NCBI GenBank assembly: GCA_964352905.1
Contig: CAYGTS010000136.1
Location: forward strand, 1-6,803
Direction: 5' to 3'
Length of the DNA: 6,803 nucleotides
DNA from: CAYGTS01 sp964352905
GTDB taxonomy: Bacteria; Pseudomonadota; Gammaproteobacteria; JAHCLG01
Shown here: piece after piece, positions 1 to 6,190 of the stretch
Layout of the letters: every line of letters begins with the position of its first letter
Position numbering within the stretch: position 1 is the stretch's first letter
The notes under the pieces: model-generated
Database searches by the model: none
Told to the model about the DNA's origin: nothing
Seen by the model: only the letters and a program-made list of their open reading frames with translations
Translations under genes and position numbers: made by a program

Positions 1-55
1 TTCGCCGTTTTTAGCCCAAATATGGGCGTTCCCATCTACAGGGTGAATAGTTACA
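1..55 (+). repeat. Right end of dispersed palindromic repeat (copy 0, cut by window edge)
   Basis: This segment matches 4846-4900 with only 2 differences in 55 positions, and it also matches the corresponding part of the copy at 2101-2244. It contains the right arm (CGCCGTTTTTAGCCCAAA), a small hairpin GCCCA-AATA-TGGGC at 14-27, and the conserved tail ending GGTGAATAGTTAC. Similarity to the other copies stops at about position 55, which sets the right boundary of the element. The left part lies outside the window. Confidence 0.85.
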
Positions 56-70
56 TCGGTTTTTAGTAAA

Positions 71-94
71 GCCTATTAATAATAGGCGATTTTT
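71..94 (+). terminator. Terminator-like hairpin upstream of hisS
   Basis: A perfect 7-bp inverted repeat, GCCTATT-AAT-AATAGGC, is followed at once by GATTTTT. A short stem with a T run fits a Rho-independent terminator for a plus-strand gene to the left of the window. The stem has only three G:C pairs, so termination may be weak. An operator for the hisS promoter is an alternative, because the hairpin lies just upstream of the possible -10 box. Confidence 0.45.
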
Positions 95-114
95 GTCACA
101 ATGTTAGCTATACT
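86..114 (+). promoter_or_regulatory. Possible hisS promoter
   Basis: TATACT at 109-114 is a good -10 box, about 25-30 bp before the hisS start codon. No good -35 exists at the usual distance: the hexamer 17 bp upstream is GCGATT. TTGTCA at 93-98 is too close to serve. The call rests on the -10 box and the position, so it is tentative. Confidence 0.35.
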
Positions 115-138
115 GCAGCCAAATTAAAATCAGCGTGA

Positions 139-1419
139 ATGACTATGGCAACCAAAATAAACTCTGTGCGTGGCATGAACGATATTTTGCCCGAGCAAAC
201 CCCGTATTGGCAATTTTTAGAAAACCTCATCCGCAATTTAGTGGCGCAATACGGTTATCATGAAATTCGTACCCCCATTCTTGAAGCAACTCAACTATTT
301 ACACATGCCATTGGTGATTTAACGGATATTGTTGCGAAAGAAATGTATACCTTTCTTGATAACGAAAAAAATAGCTTAACCTTACGCCCAGAAGGCACAG
401 CCGCGTGTGTGCGCGCGGGGATTGAACACGGTATTTTTCATAATCAACAGCAAAAACTCTGGTATATCGGCCCAATGTTTCGGCATGAACGACCGCAAAA
501 AGGGCGCTACCGCCAATTTTACCAATTTGGTGTGGAAGCGGTTGGCTTTGATAACCCGCTCATCGATGCTGAAATCATTGCCATGAGCGCGCGTTTGTGG
601 CATGAGCTTCAGCTTTCACAACACGTTACCTTAGAAATTAATACGTTGGGTACGCTCACAGAGCGCAATCAGTACAAAGCGCTTTTAATCGATTATTTCA
701 AAGCACATTTACAACAACTTGATGAAGATTCAGTTAGAAGACTCGATCAAAATCCGTTACGCATTTTAGATAGTAAAAACCCGGAGATGCAACAGCTGAT
801 TCAGCACGCGCCACAATTAAAAGATCATTTGGGTGCAGAATCAACGGCACATTTTGAAACCTTATTAAGCGTATTACAGTCGTTAAAAATACCCTATAAA
901 ATTAACCCTTATTTAGTTCGCGGCATTGATTATTACGGCGGGACAGTGTTCGAATGGGTAACTGATAAATTAGGCGCGCAGGGTACTGTTTGTGCCGGTG
1001 GCCGTTACGATAGCTTAATCGCAGCGCACGGTGGCAGCGCTACTCCCGCGATTGGCTTTGCTTGTGGCTTAGAGCGCATCGTGCACTTACTTGAAGCGAG
1101 TGAATTAGCAACAAACATTGCTGATCAACATAAACCAGATGTCTTTATCGTTGCTGTGGGTGAAAAAGCCAGTGTTTACAGCTTACAATTAGCGGAAAGG
1201 TTGCGCGATAAATTACCACAATTAAAAATCATCACTGCCAATAGCAATGCTAGTTATAAAAATCAGTTTAAAAAAGCCGATAAATCACAAGCAAAATTTG
1301 CACTAATTATTGGTGAGGATGAAATGCAAAATAATAGTATTACCGTGAAAAACTTACGCCACGATCAACCACAGCAATCGCTCTCTTTTGCAGCATTGCT
1401 CGATTTTTTAGGAGGATAA
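139..1419 (+). CDS. hisS: Histidyl-tRNA synthetase (HisRS)
   Basis: This cytoplasmic class II aminoacyl-tRNA synthetase charges tRNA-His with histidine using ATP. The protein is 426 aa against 424 aa for E. coli HisS and aligns over its whole length. Visible landmarks are RGMNDILP near residue 11, TLRPEGTA (81-88), motif 2 FRHERPQKGRYRQF (114-127), the histidine-specific LVRGIDYY (259-266), GGRYD (287-291) and motif 3 GFACGLERI (306-314). The anticodon-binding domain follows from about residue 334. Two in-frame ATGs compete. The second, at 145, gives MATKINSVRGMN, which lines up exactly with the E. coli start MAKNIQAIRGMN and may be the true one; neither has a strong Shine-Dalgarno sequence. 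The last codons contain the ribosome-binding site of yfgM, 4 bp downstream, so the two genes are probably translated from one mRNA. Confidence 0.98.
   Translation: MTMATKINSVRGMNDILPEQTPYWQFLENLIRNLVAQYGYHEIRTPILEATQLFTHAIGDLTDIVAKEMYTFLDNEKNSLTLRPEGTAACVRAGIEHGIFHNQQQKLWYIGPMFRHERPQKGRYRQFYQFGVEAVGFDNPLIDAEIIAMSARLWHELQLSQHVTLEINTLGTLTERNQYKALLIDYFKAHLQQLDEDSVRRLDQNPLRILDSKNPEMQQLIQHAPQLKDHLGAESTAHFETLLSVLQSLKIPYKINPYLVRGIDYYGGTVFEWVTDKLGAQGTVCAGGRYDSLIAAHGGSATPAIGFACGLERIVHLLEASELATNIADQHKPDVFIVAVGEKASVYSLQLAERLRDKLPQLKIITANSNASYKNQFKKADKSQAKFALIIGEDEMQNNSITVKNLRHDQPQQSLSFAALLDFLGG
1411..1415 (+). promoter_or_regulatory. Ribosome-binding site of yfgM inside hisS
   Basis: GGAGG lies 8 nt before the yfgM ATG (1424) and encodes part of the final Gly-Gly of HisRS. 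This near-perfect Shine-Dalgarno sequence fixes the yfgM start and ties translation of the two genes together. Confidence 0.8.
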
Positions 1420-1423
1420 AATC

Positions 1424-2059
1424 ATGGCCTATATTTCAGAGAAAGAGCAAATTGAACAGTTAAAACATTTATGGAAAAATTATGGTTTACCACTCGTCTT
1501 GGGTGTTGTCATTGCGGGTGTGGGTATTTTTATTTGGCGCTTTTGGCAACATCATCAACAAGCTAACTTAGAACAAGCCTCACAGATTTATCAGCAACAA
1601 CTAATGAATATAGTGAATGGTGATACTCAAGCAGCGAGCGATAATGCAAAAATACTGCTAAACAACTATCAAAATACGCCTTATGCCGGTGCTGCTATGT
1701 TAATGCAAGCACGCACGGCAGTTGCGCAAAAAAATTATTCAGAAGCGTTAAGCGATTTGCAATGGACAATCGATCATACCAAGCAAAAAATGTTAGTTGA
1801 ATTAGCAAGAATGCGTGCTGCGCGCATATTATTGCAATTGCAAAAACCACAGCAAGCCTTAAACATGCTTGAAAAAACAGCAGATAGTGCATTTTTACCC
1901 GCGATTGCAGAAATCAAAGGCGATAGTTATAGCCAGCTAAATAAACTTGATTTAGCAAAAGCAGAGTACAAAAAAGCGTTGCAGGGTTTAGCCCAGAAAA
2001 AAATCGATCGACCCATTTTAGCAATGAAATACGCCCACGTTGGTGGTAAGGTGAGTTAA
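1424..2059 (+). CDS. yfgM: YfgM-family TPR protein, SecYEG/PpiD-associated
   Basis: A 211-aa protein (E. coli YfgM is 206 aa) with the family layout. It has a short cytoplasmic N-terminus (about residues 1-20), one transmembrane segment (about 21-41, LPLVLGVVIAGVGIFIW) and a periplasmic helical region with TPR-like repeats (about 45-200). The N-terminal stretch EQIEQLKHLWKNYG resembles the E. coli NDQVEAVKRFFAENG. In E. coli YfgM is an inner-membrane protein that binds PpiD and the Sec translocon and helps periplasmic folding; the same role is inferred here. It follows hisS by 4 bp with a strong GGAGG site. In E. coli the next gene is bamB, but here a non-coding gap with a repeat follows. The last codons AGT TAA form part of a 13-bp direct repeat that recurs at the der start. 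Confidence 0.9.
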   Translation: MAYISEKEQIEQLKHLWKNYGLPLVLGVVIAGVGIFIWRFWQHHQQANLEQASQIYQQQLMNIVNGDTQAASDNAKILLNNYQNTPYAGAAMLMQARTAVAQKNYSEALSDLQWTIDHTKQKMLVELARMRAARILLQLQKPQQALNMLEKTADSAFLPAIAEIKGDSYSQLNKLDLAKAEYKKALQGLAQKKIDRPILAMKYAHVGGKVS

Positions 2060-2066
2060 ATAAATG
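2054..2066 (+). repeat. 13-bp direct repeat, left copy (AGTTAAATAAATG)
   Basis: This copy spans the yfgM stop codon (2057-2059) and an ATG at 2064. The identical 13 bp recur at 2240-2252, where the ATG is the der start. The pair brackets the repeat element at 2101-2244. The left ATG has an AAGGTGAG Shine-Dalgarno-like sequence (2047-2054) at a usable distance and is 4 bp after yfgM, the same spacing as hisS-yfgM. It may be the original start site of the next operon gene. Confidence 0.7.
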
Positions 2067-2100
2067 ATATTTGCTCGAACCTTTTCACGTTATATTTACC

Positions 2101-2244
2101 AAGAACGTTCAGATTTGGTGATAAAAGCGGTGAAAATCTTTTTGAGAAAGCGCAGTTTATGAGTTATACATGAGCATTTCGATAAAAGATTTTCACCGTT
2201 TTTAGCCCAAACATGGACGTTCCCTGCTACGGAGTGAGTAGTTA
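2101..2244 (+). repeat. Dispersed palindromic repeat, full copy 1 (in the yfgM-der gap)
   Basis: This copy starts AAGAACGTTCAGATTTGG and ends GTGAGTAGTTA. A perfect 15-bp inverted repeat pairs CGGTGAAAATCTTTT (2128-2142) with AAAAGATTTTCACCG (2184-2198). The outer ends (2102-2118 and 2206-2222) pair at 13 of 17 positions, so nearly the whole element can fold into one long hairpin. From 2141 to 2244 it differs from 4795-4898 at 11 of 104 positions with no gaps. It is non-coding, and architecturally like ERIC or MITE elements, but the sequence is not one I recognise. The der 5' leader, including its probable ribosome-binding region, lies in its tail. Confidence 0.85.
2142..2170 (+). promoter_or_regulatory. 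Promoter-like pair inside repeat copy 1, pointing to der
   Basis: TTGAGA (2142-2147; 5 of 6 to the sigma-70 -35 consensus) and TATACA (2165-2170; 4 of 6 to the -10 consensus) are separated by exactly 17 bp. The same pair and spacing occur in copy 2 (4796-4801 and 4819-4824). Transcription from here would start near 2177, giving der a leader of about 70 nt through the right arm of the hairpin. There is no experimental support; activity is inferred. Confidence 0.4.
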
Positions 2245-2252
2245 AATAAATG
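2240..2252 (+). repeat. 13-bp direct repeat, right copy, containing the der start codon
   Basis: AGTTAAATAAATG is identical to 2054-2066. Its last three bases are the der ATG. The first five bases (AGTTA) are also the normal end of the element in the other copies, so the part that cannot be explained by the element is AAATAAATG. Confidence 0.7.
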
Positions 2253-3653
2253 TTACCCGTTATAGCCATTGTTGGCCGCCCAAATGTTGGTAAATCAACG
2301 CTGTTTAATCGTTTAACCAAAACGCGTAATGCCTTGGTTGCTGATCTGGCGGGAGTGACACGCGATCGCCAATACGGGCAAGCAGAAATAGCCGATCGGC
2401 GTTTTATCGTGATTGATACCGGTGGTTTGGGCCTACATGAAGACGAACTAGAATCATCGCGTGCCGATCAAGCACAGCTGGCAATTGATGAAGCCGATAT
2501 CATTTTTTTCATGGTAGATGCCAAAGCCGGTTTAACCGGGATTGATGAAAATATTGCGGAATATTGCCGTATCCAACATAAAAAAACCTATTTACTGGTT
2601 AATAAAGCCGATGGATTGAATTATGAAATCGCCAAAAGTGATTTTTACCAAACCGGTTTTGAACACATTTATGCGATTTCAGCGCAACACGGTGATCATA
2701 TCCACGAGCTTATGCATCTGATTGCTGAACAATTTGCGATCCCTGTGCAACAGGATGATTTGGCGCAACAACATGATGCCATTAAACTGGCCATTATTGG
2801 CCGCCCCAATGTTGGCAAATCAACGCTAGTAAATCGTTTACTGGGCGAAGAACGTGTGGTGGTATTTGATAAACCAGGTACGACAACCGATAGTGTTTAT
2901 ATTCCCTTTGAACGACGAGACACACATTATGTGATTATTGATACGGCAGGTATTCGCCGCAAATCCAAAGTCGATCGCGGTGTGGAAAAATTCTCAGTGG
3001 TTAAAACCTTGCAAGCGCTTAGCGATTGTCATGTTGCGTGCGTGGTGGTTGATGCAAAAGAGGGCGTGACCGATCAAGACTTGCATATTATTGGTTATGC
3101 GATTGAAGCAGGGCGTGCCATCATCATTATCATCAATAAATGGGATAGTTTGAGCGAAGCCCAAAAACAAAAAGTAAAAATGGATCTTGATCGCAAATTA
3201 GAATTCGTGAGCTTTGCAAAAAAACACCGCACTTCAGCTTTGCATGGTACCGGCGTTGGTGATCTTTTCGAATACATTGATAACGCTTATCGTTCTGCCA
3301 TGATTGATGTTTCAACTTCAAAATTAAATACGATTTTACGTGAAGCGTTAACGGTTCATCAGCCGCCGTTGGTGCGTGGGCGCCGCATTAAATTAAAATA
3401 CATTCACCAAGGCGGGCATAATCCACCGCGCTTTATTATTCATGGCACCCAAGCGGAAAAATTACCCGATAGTTATCAACGCTTTTTAGCGAATTTCTTC
3501 CGCGAAAAACTACGCCTAGTCGCAACGCCTTTAGCGATTCAGTTAAAATCGGGAGATAATCCCTATCAAGGCCGCAAAAATACTTTAACCGCGCGCCAGG
3601 AAAATAAACGCAGGCGTTTGAAACGCTTTTTGAAAAAGAATAAGAAGCGATAG
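2250..3653 (+). CDS. der: Ribosome-assembly GTPase Der (EngA), two GTPase domains
   Basis: Der is an essential GTPase for 50S subunit maturation, with two tandem G domains and a C-terminal KH-like domain. In this 467-aa protein, G domain 1 shows GRPNVGKS (9-16), AGVTRD (34-39), DTGG (56-59) and NKAD (118-121). G domain 2 shows GRPNVGKS (184-191), DTAG (231-234), NKWD (296-299) and SALHGTGVGDLF (329-340). The KH-like domain runs from about 350 to 440, followed by a strongly basic tail (RRRLKRFLKKNKKR). The switch I motif of G domain 2 reads PGTTTDS where PGTTRDS is usual. The ATG at 2250 puts MLPVIAIVGRPN at the expected distance from the first P-loop. The only Shine-Dalgarno candidate is GGAG at 2231-2234, 15 nt away and inside the repeat tail. 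bamB, the usual upstream neighbour, is missing. Confidence 0.97.
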   Translation: MLPVIAIVGRPNVGKSTLFNRLTKTRNALVADLAGVTRDRQYGQAEIADRRFIVIDTGGLGLHEDELESSRADQAQLAIDEADIIFFMVDAKAGLTGIDENIAEYCRIQHKKTYLLVNKADGLNYEIAKSDFYQTGFEHIYAISAQHGDHIHELMHLIAEQFAIPVQQDDLAQQHDAIKLAIIGRPNVGKSTLVNRLLGEERVVVFDKPGTTTDSVYIPFERRDTHYVIIDTAGIRRKSKVDRGVEKFSVVKTLQALSDCHVACVVVDAKEGVTDQDLHIIGYAIEAGRAIIIIINKWDSLSEAQKQKVKMDLDRKLEFVSFAKKHRTSALHGTGVGDLFEYIDNAYRSAMIDVSTSKLNTILREALTVHQPPLVRGRRIKLKYIHQGGHNPPRFIIHGTQAEKLPDSYQRFLANFFREKLRLVATPLAIQLKSGDNPYQGRKNTLTARQENKRRRLKRFLKKNKKR

Positions 3654-3654
3654 C

Positions 3655-3690
3655 AAGCTGCGCTGTAGCTGAGAACGGCCAAATCTGAAC
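3655..3690 (-). repeat. Short, internally deleted relic of the dispersed repeat
   Basis: Read on the minus strand, 3690-3679 is GTTCAGATTTGG, identical to 12 bases of the element's left end. It is followed directly by CCGTTCTCAGCTACAG, which matches the element's right end (GCGTTCCCAGCTACAT) with 3 differences. The middle of the element is absent. Because the element's ends are partly inverted copies of each other, 3672-3688 also resembles a left end on the plus strand, so orientation is uncertain. It nearly fills the 41-bp gap between the converging der and transpeptidase genes. No T run supports a classical terminator here. Confidence 0.55.
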
Positions 3691-3694
3691 AACC

Positions 3695-4612
3695 TTACTT
3701 AAACTGCCCAATCACGGTTGGGATCCCATCTTGTGCTTCAGCAAGTTTGGTTGCCTCATGCCAATCAATTTTTGCTTGGTTTTTACCAAGATAGGCATGG
3801 ATAAAATGCACTAACGGTGTTAAATTCTTTTTGCCGTTTTTTTGCTGTTCACTGAGTGGGCTTTCAACTTCTAAGACAATGTTGTTATGATAACGACCCA
3901 TTTTATACATTTGATTAATAATGGTAACAGGTGTTTTCACTTTGACTTGATCAAATAAATATTTAACATCTTCCGGATAAAGATGAACGCAACCAGCACT
4001 GGTGCGTTTCCCCACACTTTCAGGCATATTTGTACCATGCAATAAATAAGACCAAATATTTAAGCGCATTGCATAATCGCCTAACGGATTCGAAGGACCT
4101 GCAGGTACCACATCAGGAATTTCTTTACCTTCTTCTTTATACATGTCTTTCACAGATTGTGGTACGTGCCAAACCGGATGGGGTAACTTTTCTAGGATGT
4201 AATAGCGGCCAACCGGCGTTGTCTCACCAATCTTACCAATGCCAACCGGAAAGGTTTCAACAATGTTTTTACCCTTCGGAAAATAATACATGCGTAATTC
4301 AGCTAGATTTAAGACCAGGCCGTGACGAACCGTGGGCAAAATAAATTGCGCAGGGATGGTAACAATGCTGCCAGAGGGTACTTCATTCGGATCAAGTTCA
4401 GGATTGGCTTGCTTTAATTCAAAATAACCAATGTCGTAGTATCTCGCAATTTCATCAAAATTAGATTTCATGAGAGTTTTGATTTTAAACACTTGACCGA
4501 TCACATCATTGCCATTGGGTGGCAAAGGGTAATCTTGCGCAAAACTTATGCGCGCAGTTAAAAGTAATGAAAAAAAGCAACAGGTTGAGAAAATTTTTAT
4601 AATTGATTTCAT
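3695..4612 (-). CDS. Periplasmic L,D-transpeptidase (YkuD domain, LdtB/YbiS-like)
   Basis: The protein is 305 aa; E. coli LdtB (YbiS) is 306 aa with the same layout. The signal peptide (about 1-25) is cut most likely after SFA. A LysM-like region (about 37-90, ending SGSIVTIPAQFILP) follows. The YkuD catalytic domain (about 95-235) has AGPSNPLG (171-178), the catalytic His in HGTN (192-195) and the catalytic Cys208 in SAGCVHL (205-211). Such enzymes form 3-3 peptidoglycan crosslinks or attach lipoproteins to the wall; which of these applies cannot be told from sequence. Unusually, the family signature S-H-G-C-V/I-R is S-A-G-C-V-H here, so two conserved residues are changed while Cys and the upstream His remain. 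The start is set by the signal peptide. A good -10 box lies 62-67 bp upstream. The gene converges on der with a 41-bp gap. Confidence 0.92.
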   Translation of the reverse strand: MKSIIKIFSTCCFFSLLLTARISFAQDYPLPPNGNDVIGQVFKIKTLMKSNFDEIARYYDIGYFELKQANPELDPNEVPSGSIVTIPAQFILPTVRHGLVLNLAELRMYYFPKGKNIVETFPVGIGKIGETTPVGRYYILEKLPHPVWHVPQSVKDMYKEEGKEIPDVVPAGPSNPLGDYAMRLNIWSYLLHGTNMPESVGKRTSAGCVHLYPEDVKYLFDQVKVKTPVTIINQMYKMGRYHNNIVLEVESPLSEQQKNGKKNLTPLVHFIHAYLGKNQAKIDWHEATKLAEAQDGIPTVIGQFK

Positions 4613-4673
4613 GACGATACTATCTTAGATTGTGAGTTGGGTGCCACCTTGGCAACAGCTACGATAGCGGCAC

Positions 4674-4701
4674 ATTATACTTCTTTTTATTGCAACAACA
4701 A
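4674..4701 (-). promoter_or_regulatory. Promoter of the L,D-transpeptidase gene
   Basis: On the minus strand a perfect TATAAT (4679-4674) is preceded by TTGTTG (4701-4696) with a 16-bp spacer. Transcription would start near 4667, giving a leader of about 55 nt. The -35 matches only in its TTG, so recognition depends mainly on the -10 box. The translation start at 4612 has only a weak AAGATA Shine-Dalgarno-like sequence about 8 nt upstream. Confidence 0.6.
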
Positions 4702-4756
4702 GGCCTCAAGTTAAATTCATTGTATCTATTCAGCAAGTTTGAAGGTGAATTGCACC

Positions 4757-4899
4757 GAGAACGTTCAGATTTGGCGAACAACTACAAAAATATTTTTGAG
4801 AAAGCGCAGTGTATGAGTTATACATGAGTATTTCGAGAAAAGATTTTCGCCGTTTTTAGCCCAAATATGGGCGTTCCCAGCTACATGGTGAATAGTTAC
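4757..4899 (+). repeat. Dispersed palindromic repeat, full copy 2
   Basis: This copy starts GAGAACGTTCAGATTTGG and ends GGTGAATAGTTAC, 7 bp before the stop codon of the MFS gene. Its outer ends can pair as RNA at 14 of 18 positions plus two G-U pairs. Unlike copy 1, the inner left arm (4775-4790) has diverged and no longer pairs with AAAAGATTTTCGCCG on the right. From 4795 to 4898 it matches copy 1 at 93 of 104 positions. The TTGAGA-N17-TATACA pair (4796-4824) is conserved, and here would fire antisense into the MFS gene. With 4613-4756 it forms the non-coding gap between the transporter and the transpeptidase. Confidence 0.85.
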
Positions 4900-4906
4900 A
4901 ATTCAT

Positions 4907-6190
4907 TTATCTGGCTGCCGGTTGAATTTCACAATGAGTTTCAACTAAGCGATATTTTGAAATAATCAAGCCAATCAAGGCAAAAACCGGAAGAATTAAA
5001 AAAGCGTTTTGATAATCTGCTGCTGTATAAACATGTACATTATTAAGAATAGTACCACTCCATTCAGCTGCTAAGAGAATGCCAACCAGCGGTTGTGAAA
5101 TACCACCACCAATCAATGCGGCCATATTATTAAAGCCCGATGCTGTGCCAAAATATTGCTTTGGCATAAAATCTTTTACCAGACCAAATGATAATGATTG
5201 CACCGCGGCTGAAATACCTAGGAAAAATAAACTGATGAGAATGACGTAGCTTGGTAAACGATCGGCAAATAAAATAACAATACTCGCAACTAAGCCAAAG
5301 CTAAAACAAATGACAAACGGTTTAACGCGCTGCGCAATGTGGCTGGAATACCAACCCATGAACGGGCTACCCAGGCCCACACCCAGCCAAAAAACACTAA
5401 TGGCGTAACCAGCAGTAACATTATCCCAATGATAAACTTGCATGAGATAAGGTACGCCCCATAATGCCCCAATTGTGGCACTTGGTACCCAACAAGCAAT
5501 CCCACAAACAAAAATCCACCACATTTGCGGAAAAGAAACCACTTGTTTCAAGCGAGCAAATTCGCCTTTTAAGGTGAAAGAGTGCGTGAGTTGATGTGCC
5601 TTTTTCTCACGAATGAACAGCCAATAAATCACAGAAAGCGAAAAAGTAATAAAGCCGGTATATAACATGGTTTCACGCCAACCGAGATGATTAATCAGTA
5701 AGGCTAAAGGGGCTTCACCCATAATAGAACCCAAACAACCCGCCAATTGCACTAATCCCGCAATCATCGCGAAATAGCGGTGTGAAAACCAACTCGAGGC
5801 CAAGAAAATCGCGCTGATGAAAGCAAAAGCCGATCCTAAGCCGACTAAGAAACGTGCCAATCCGGCAATCACGATATGATCTGCCATACCGAAAAGCGTG
5901 ACACCACAGGCGCTAACAAAAACGGAAAGCGTTAATAAAATACGTGCACCAAAGCGATCGAGCAAAATCCCCGCAGGTATTTGCATTACCACATACGAAT
6001 AAAAAAAGCAGGCGCTTAAAAAACCAAGTCCCGCGGCATCGGTGTGAAGATCGCGCATCAATTGTTCGGTCATGATGCTGGGGGAAACTTGAATGAAATA
6101 ATCGTAAACATAAAAAAAAGCAGCTAAAGTGCATATAAAGTAGGGTTGAATGGATTTATAACCTTGCCATGTTTGTTGTTGTTGATTCAT
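4907..6190 (-). CDS. Major facilitator superfamily (MFS) transporter
   Basis: An inner-membrane secondary transporter of 427 aa, the usual size for a 12-helix MFS protein. About twelve hydrophobic segments are visible, in two groups of six separated by a basic, polar loop at about 194-216 (REKKAHQ onward). The family motif A is clear as GILLDRFGAR (74-83) between helices 2 and 3. Both halves have glycine-rich helices (GLVQLAGCLGSIMGEAP at about 145-161; GTASGFNNMAALIGGGISQP at about 348-367). The substrate cannot be assigned; intracellular Legionellales carry many such carriers for amino acids or other nutrients, but that link is only suggestive. The start ATG has GAGG 5 nt upstream. The gene is divergent from the CxxC-protein gene across a 119-bp AT-rich gap, and its 3' end abuts repeat copy 2. 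No separate terminator is visible. Confidence 0.9.
   Translation of the reverse strand: MNQQQQTWQGYKSIQPYFICTLAAFFYVYDYFIQVSPSIMTEQLMRDLHTDAAGLGFLSACFFYSYVVMQIPAGILLDRFGARILLTLSVFVSACGVTLFGMADHIVIAGLARFLVGLGSAFAFISAIFLASSWFSHRYFAMIAGLVQLAGCLGSIMGEAPLALLINHLGWRETMLYTGFITFSLSVIYWLFIREKKAHQLTHSFTLKGEFARLKQVVSFPQMWWIFVCGIACWVPSATIGALWGVPYLMQVYHWDNVTAGYAISVFWLGVGLGSPFMGWYSSHIAQRVKPFVICFSFGLVASIVILFADRLPSYVILISLFFLGISAAVQSLSFGLVKDFMPKQYFGTASGFNNMAALIGGGISQPLVGILLAAEWSGTILNNVHVYTAADYQNAFLILPVFALIGLIISKYRLVETHCEIQPAAR

Noticed and set aside
2064..2162. A 32-codon reading frame starting at the left direct-repeat ATG (MIFARTFSRYIY...)
   Set aside because: It has a usable ribosome-binding site, but two thirds of it runs through the repeat element and it has no resemblance to BamB or any known peptide. 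Better explained as an old start codon followed by inserted sequence.
3654..3694. Bidirectional Rho-independent terminator between der and the transpeptidase gene
   Set aside because: No strong GC stem followed by a T run on either strand; the gap is better explained as a short repeat relic.
4030..4344. A 104-codon plus-strand open frame
   Set aside because: It lies wholly opposite the well-supported transpeptidase gene, with no recognisable domain.
4642..4654. Hairpin TGCCA-CCT-TGGCA in the transpeptidase leader
   Set aside because: The stem is only 5 bp with no T run or conserved aptamer features, too little to call a riboswitch or attenuator.
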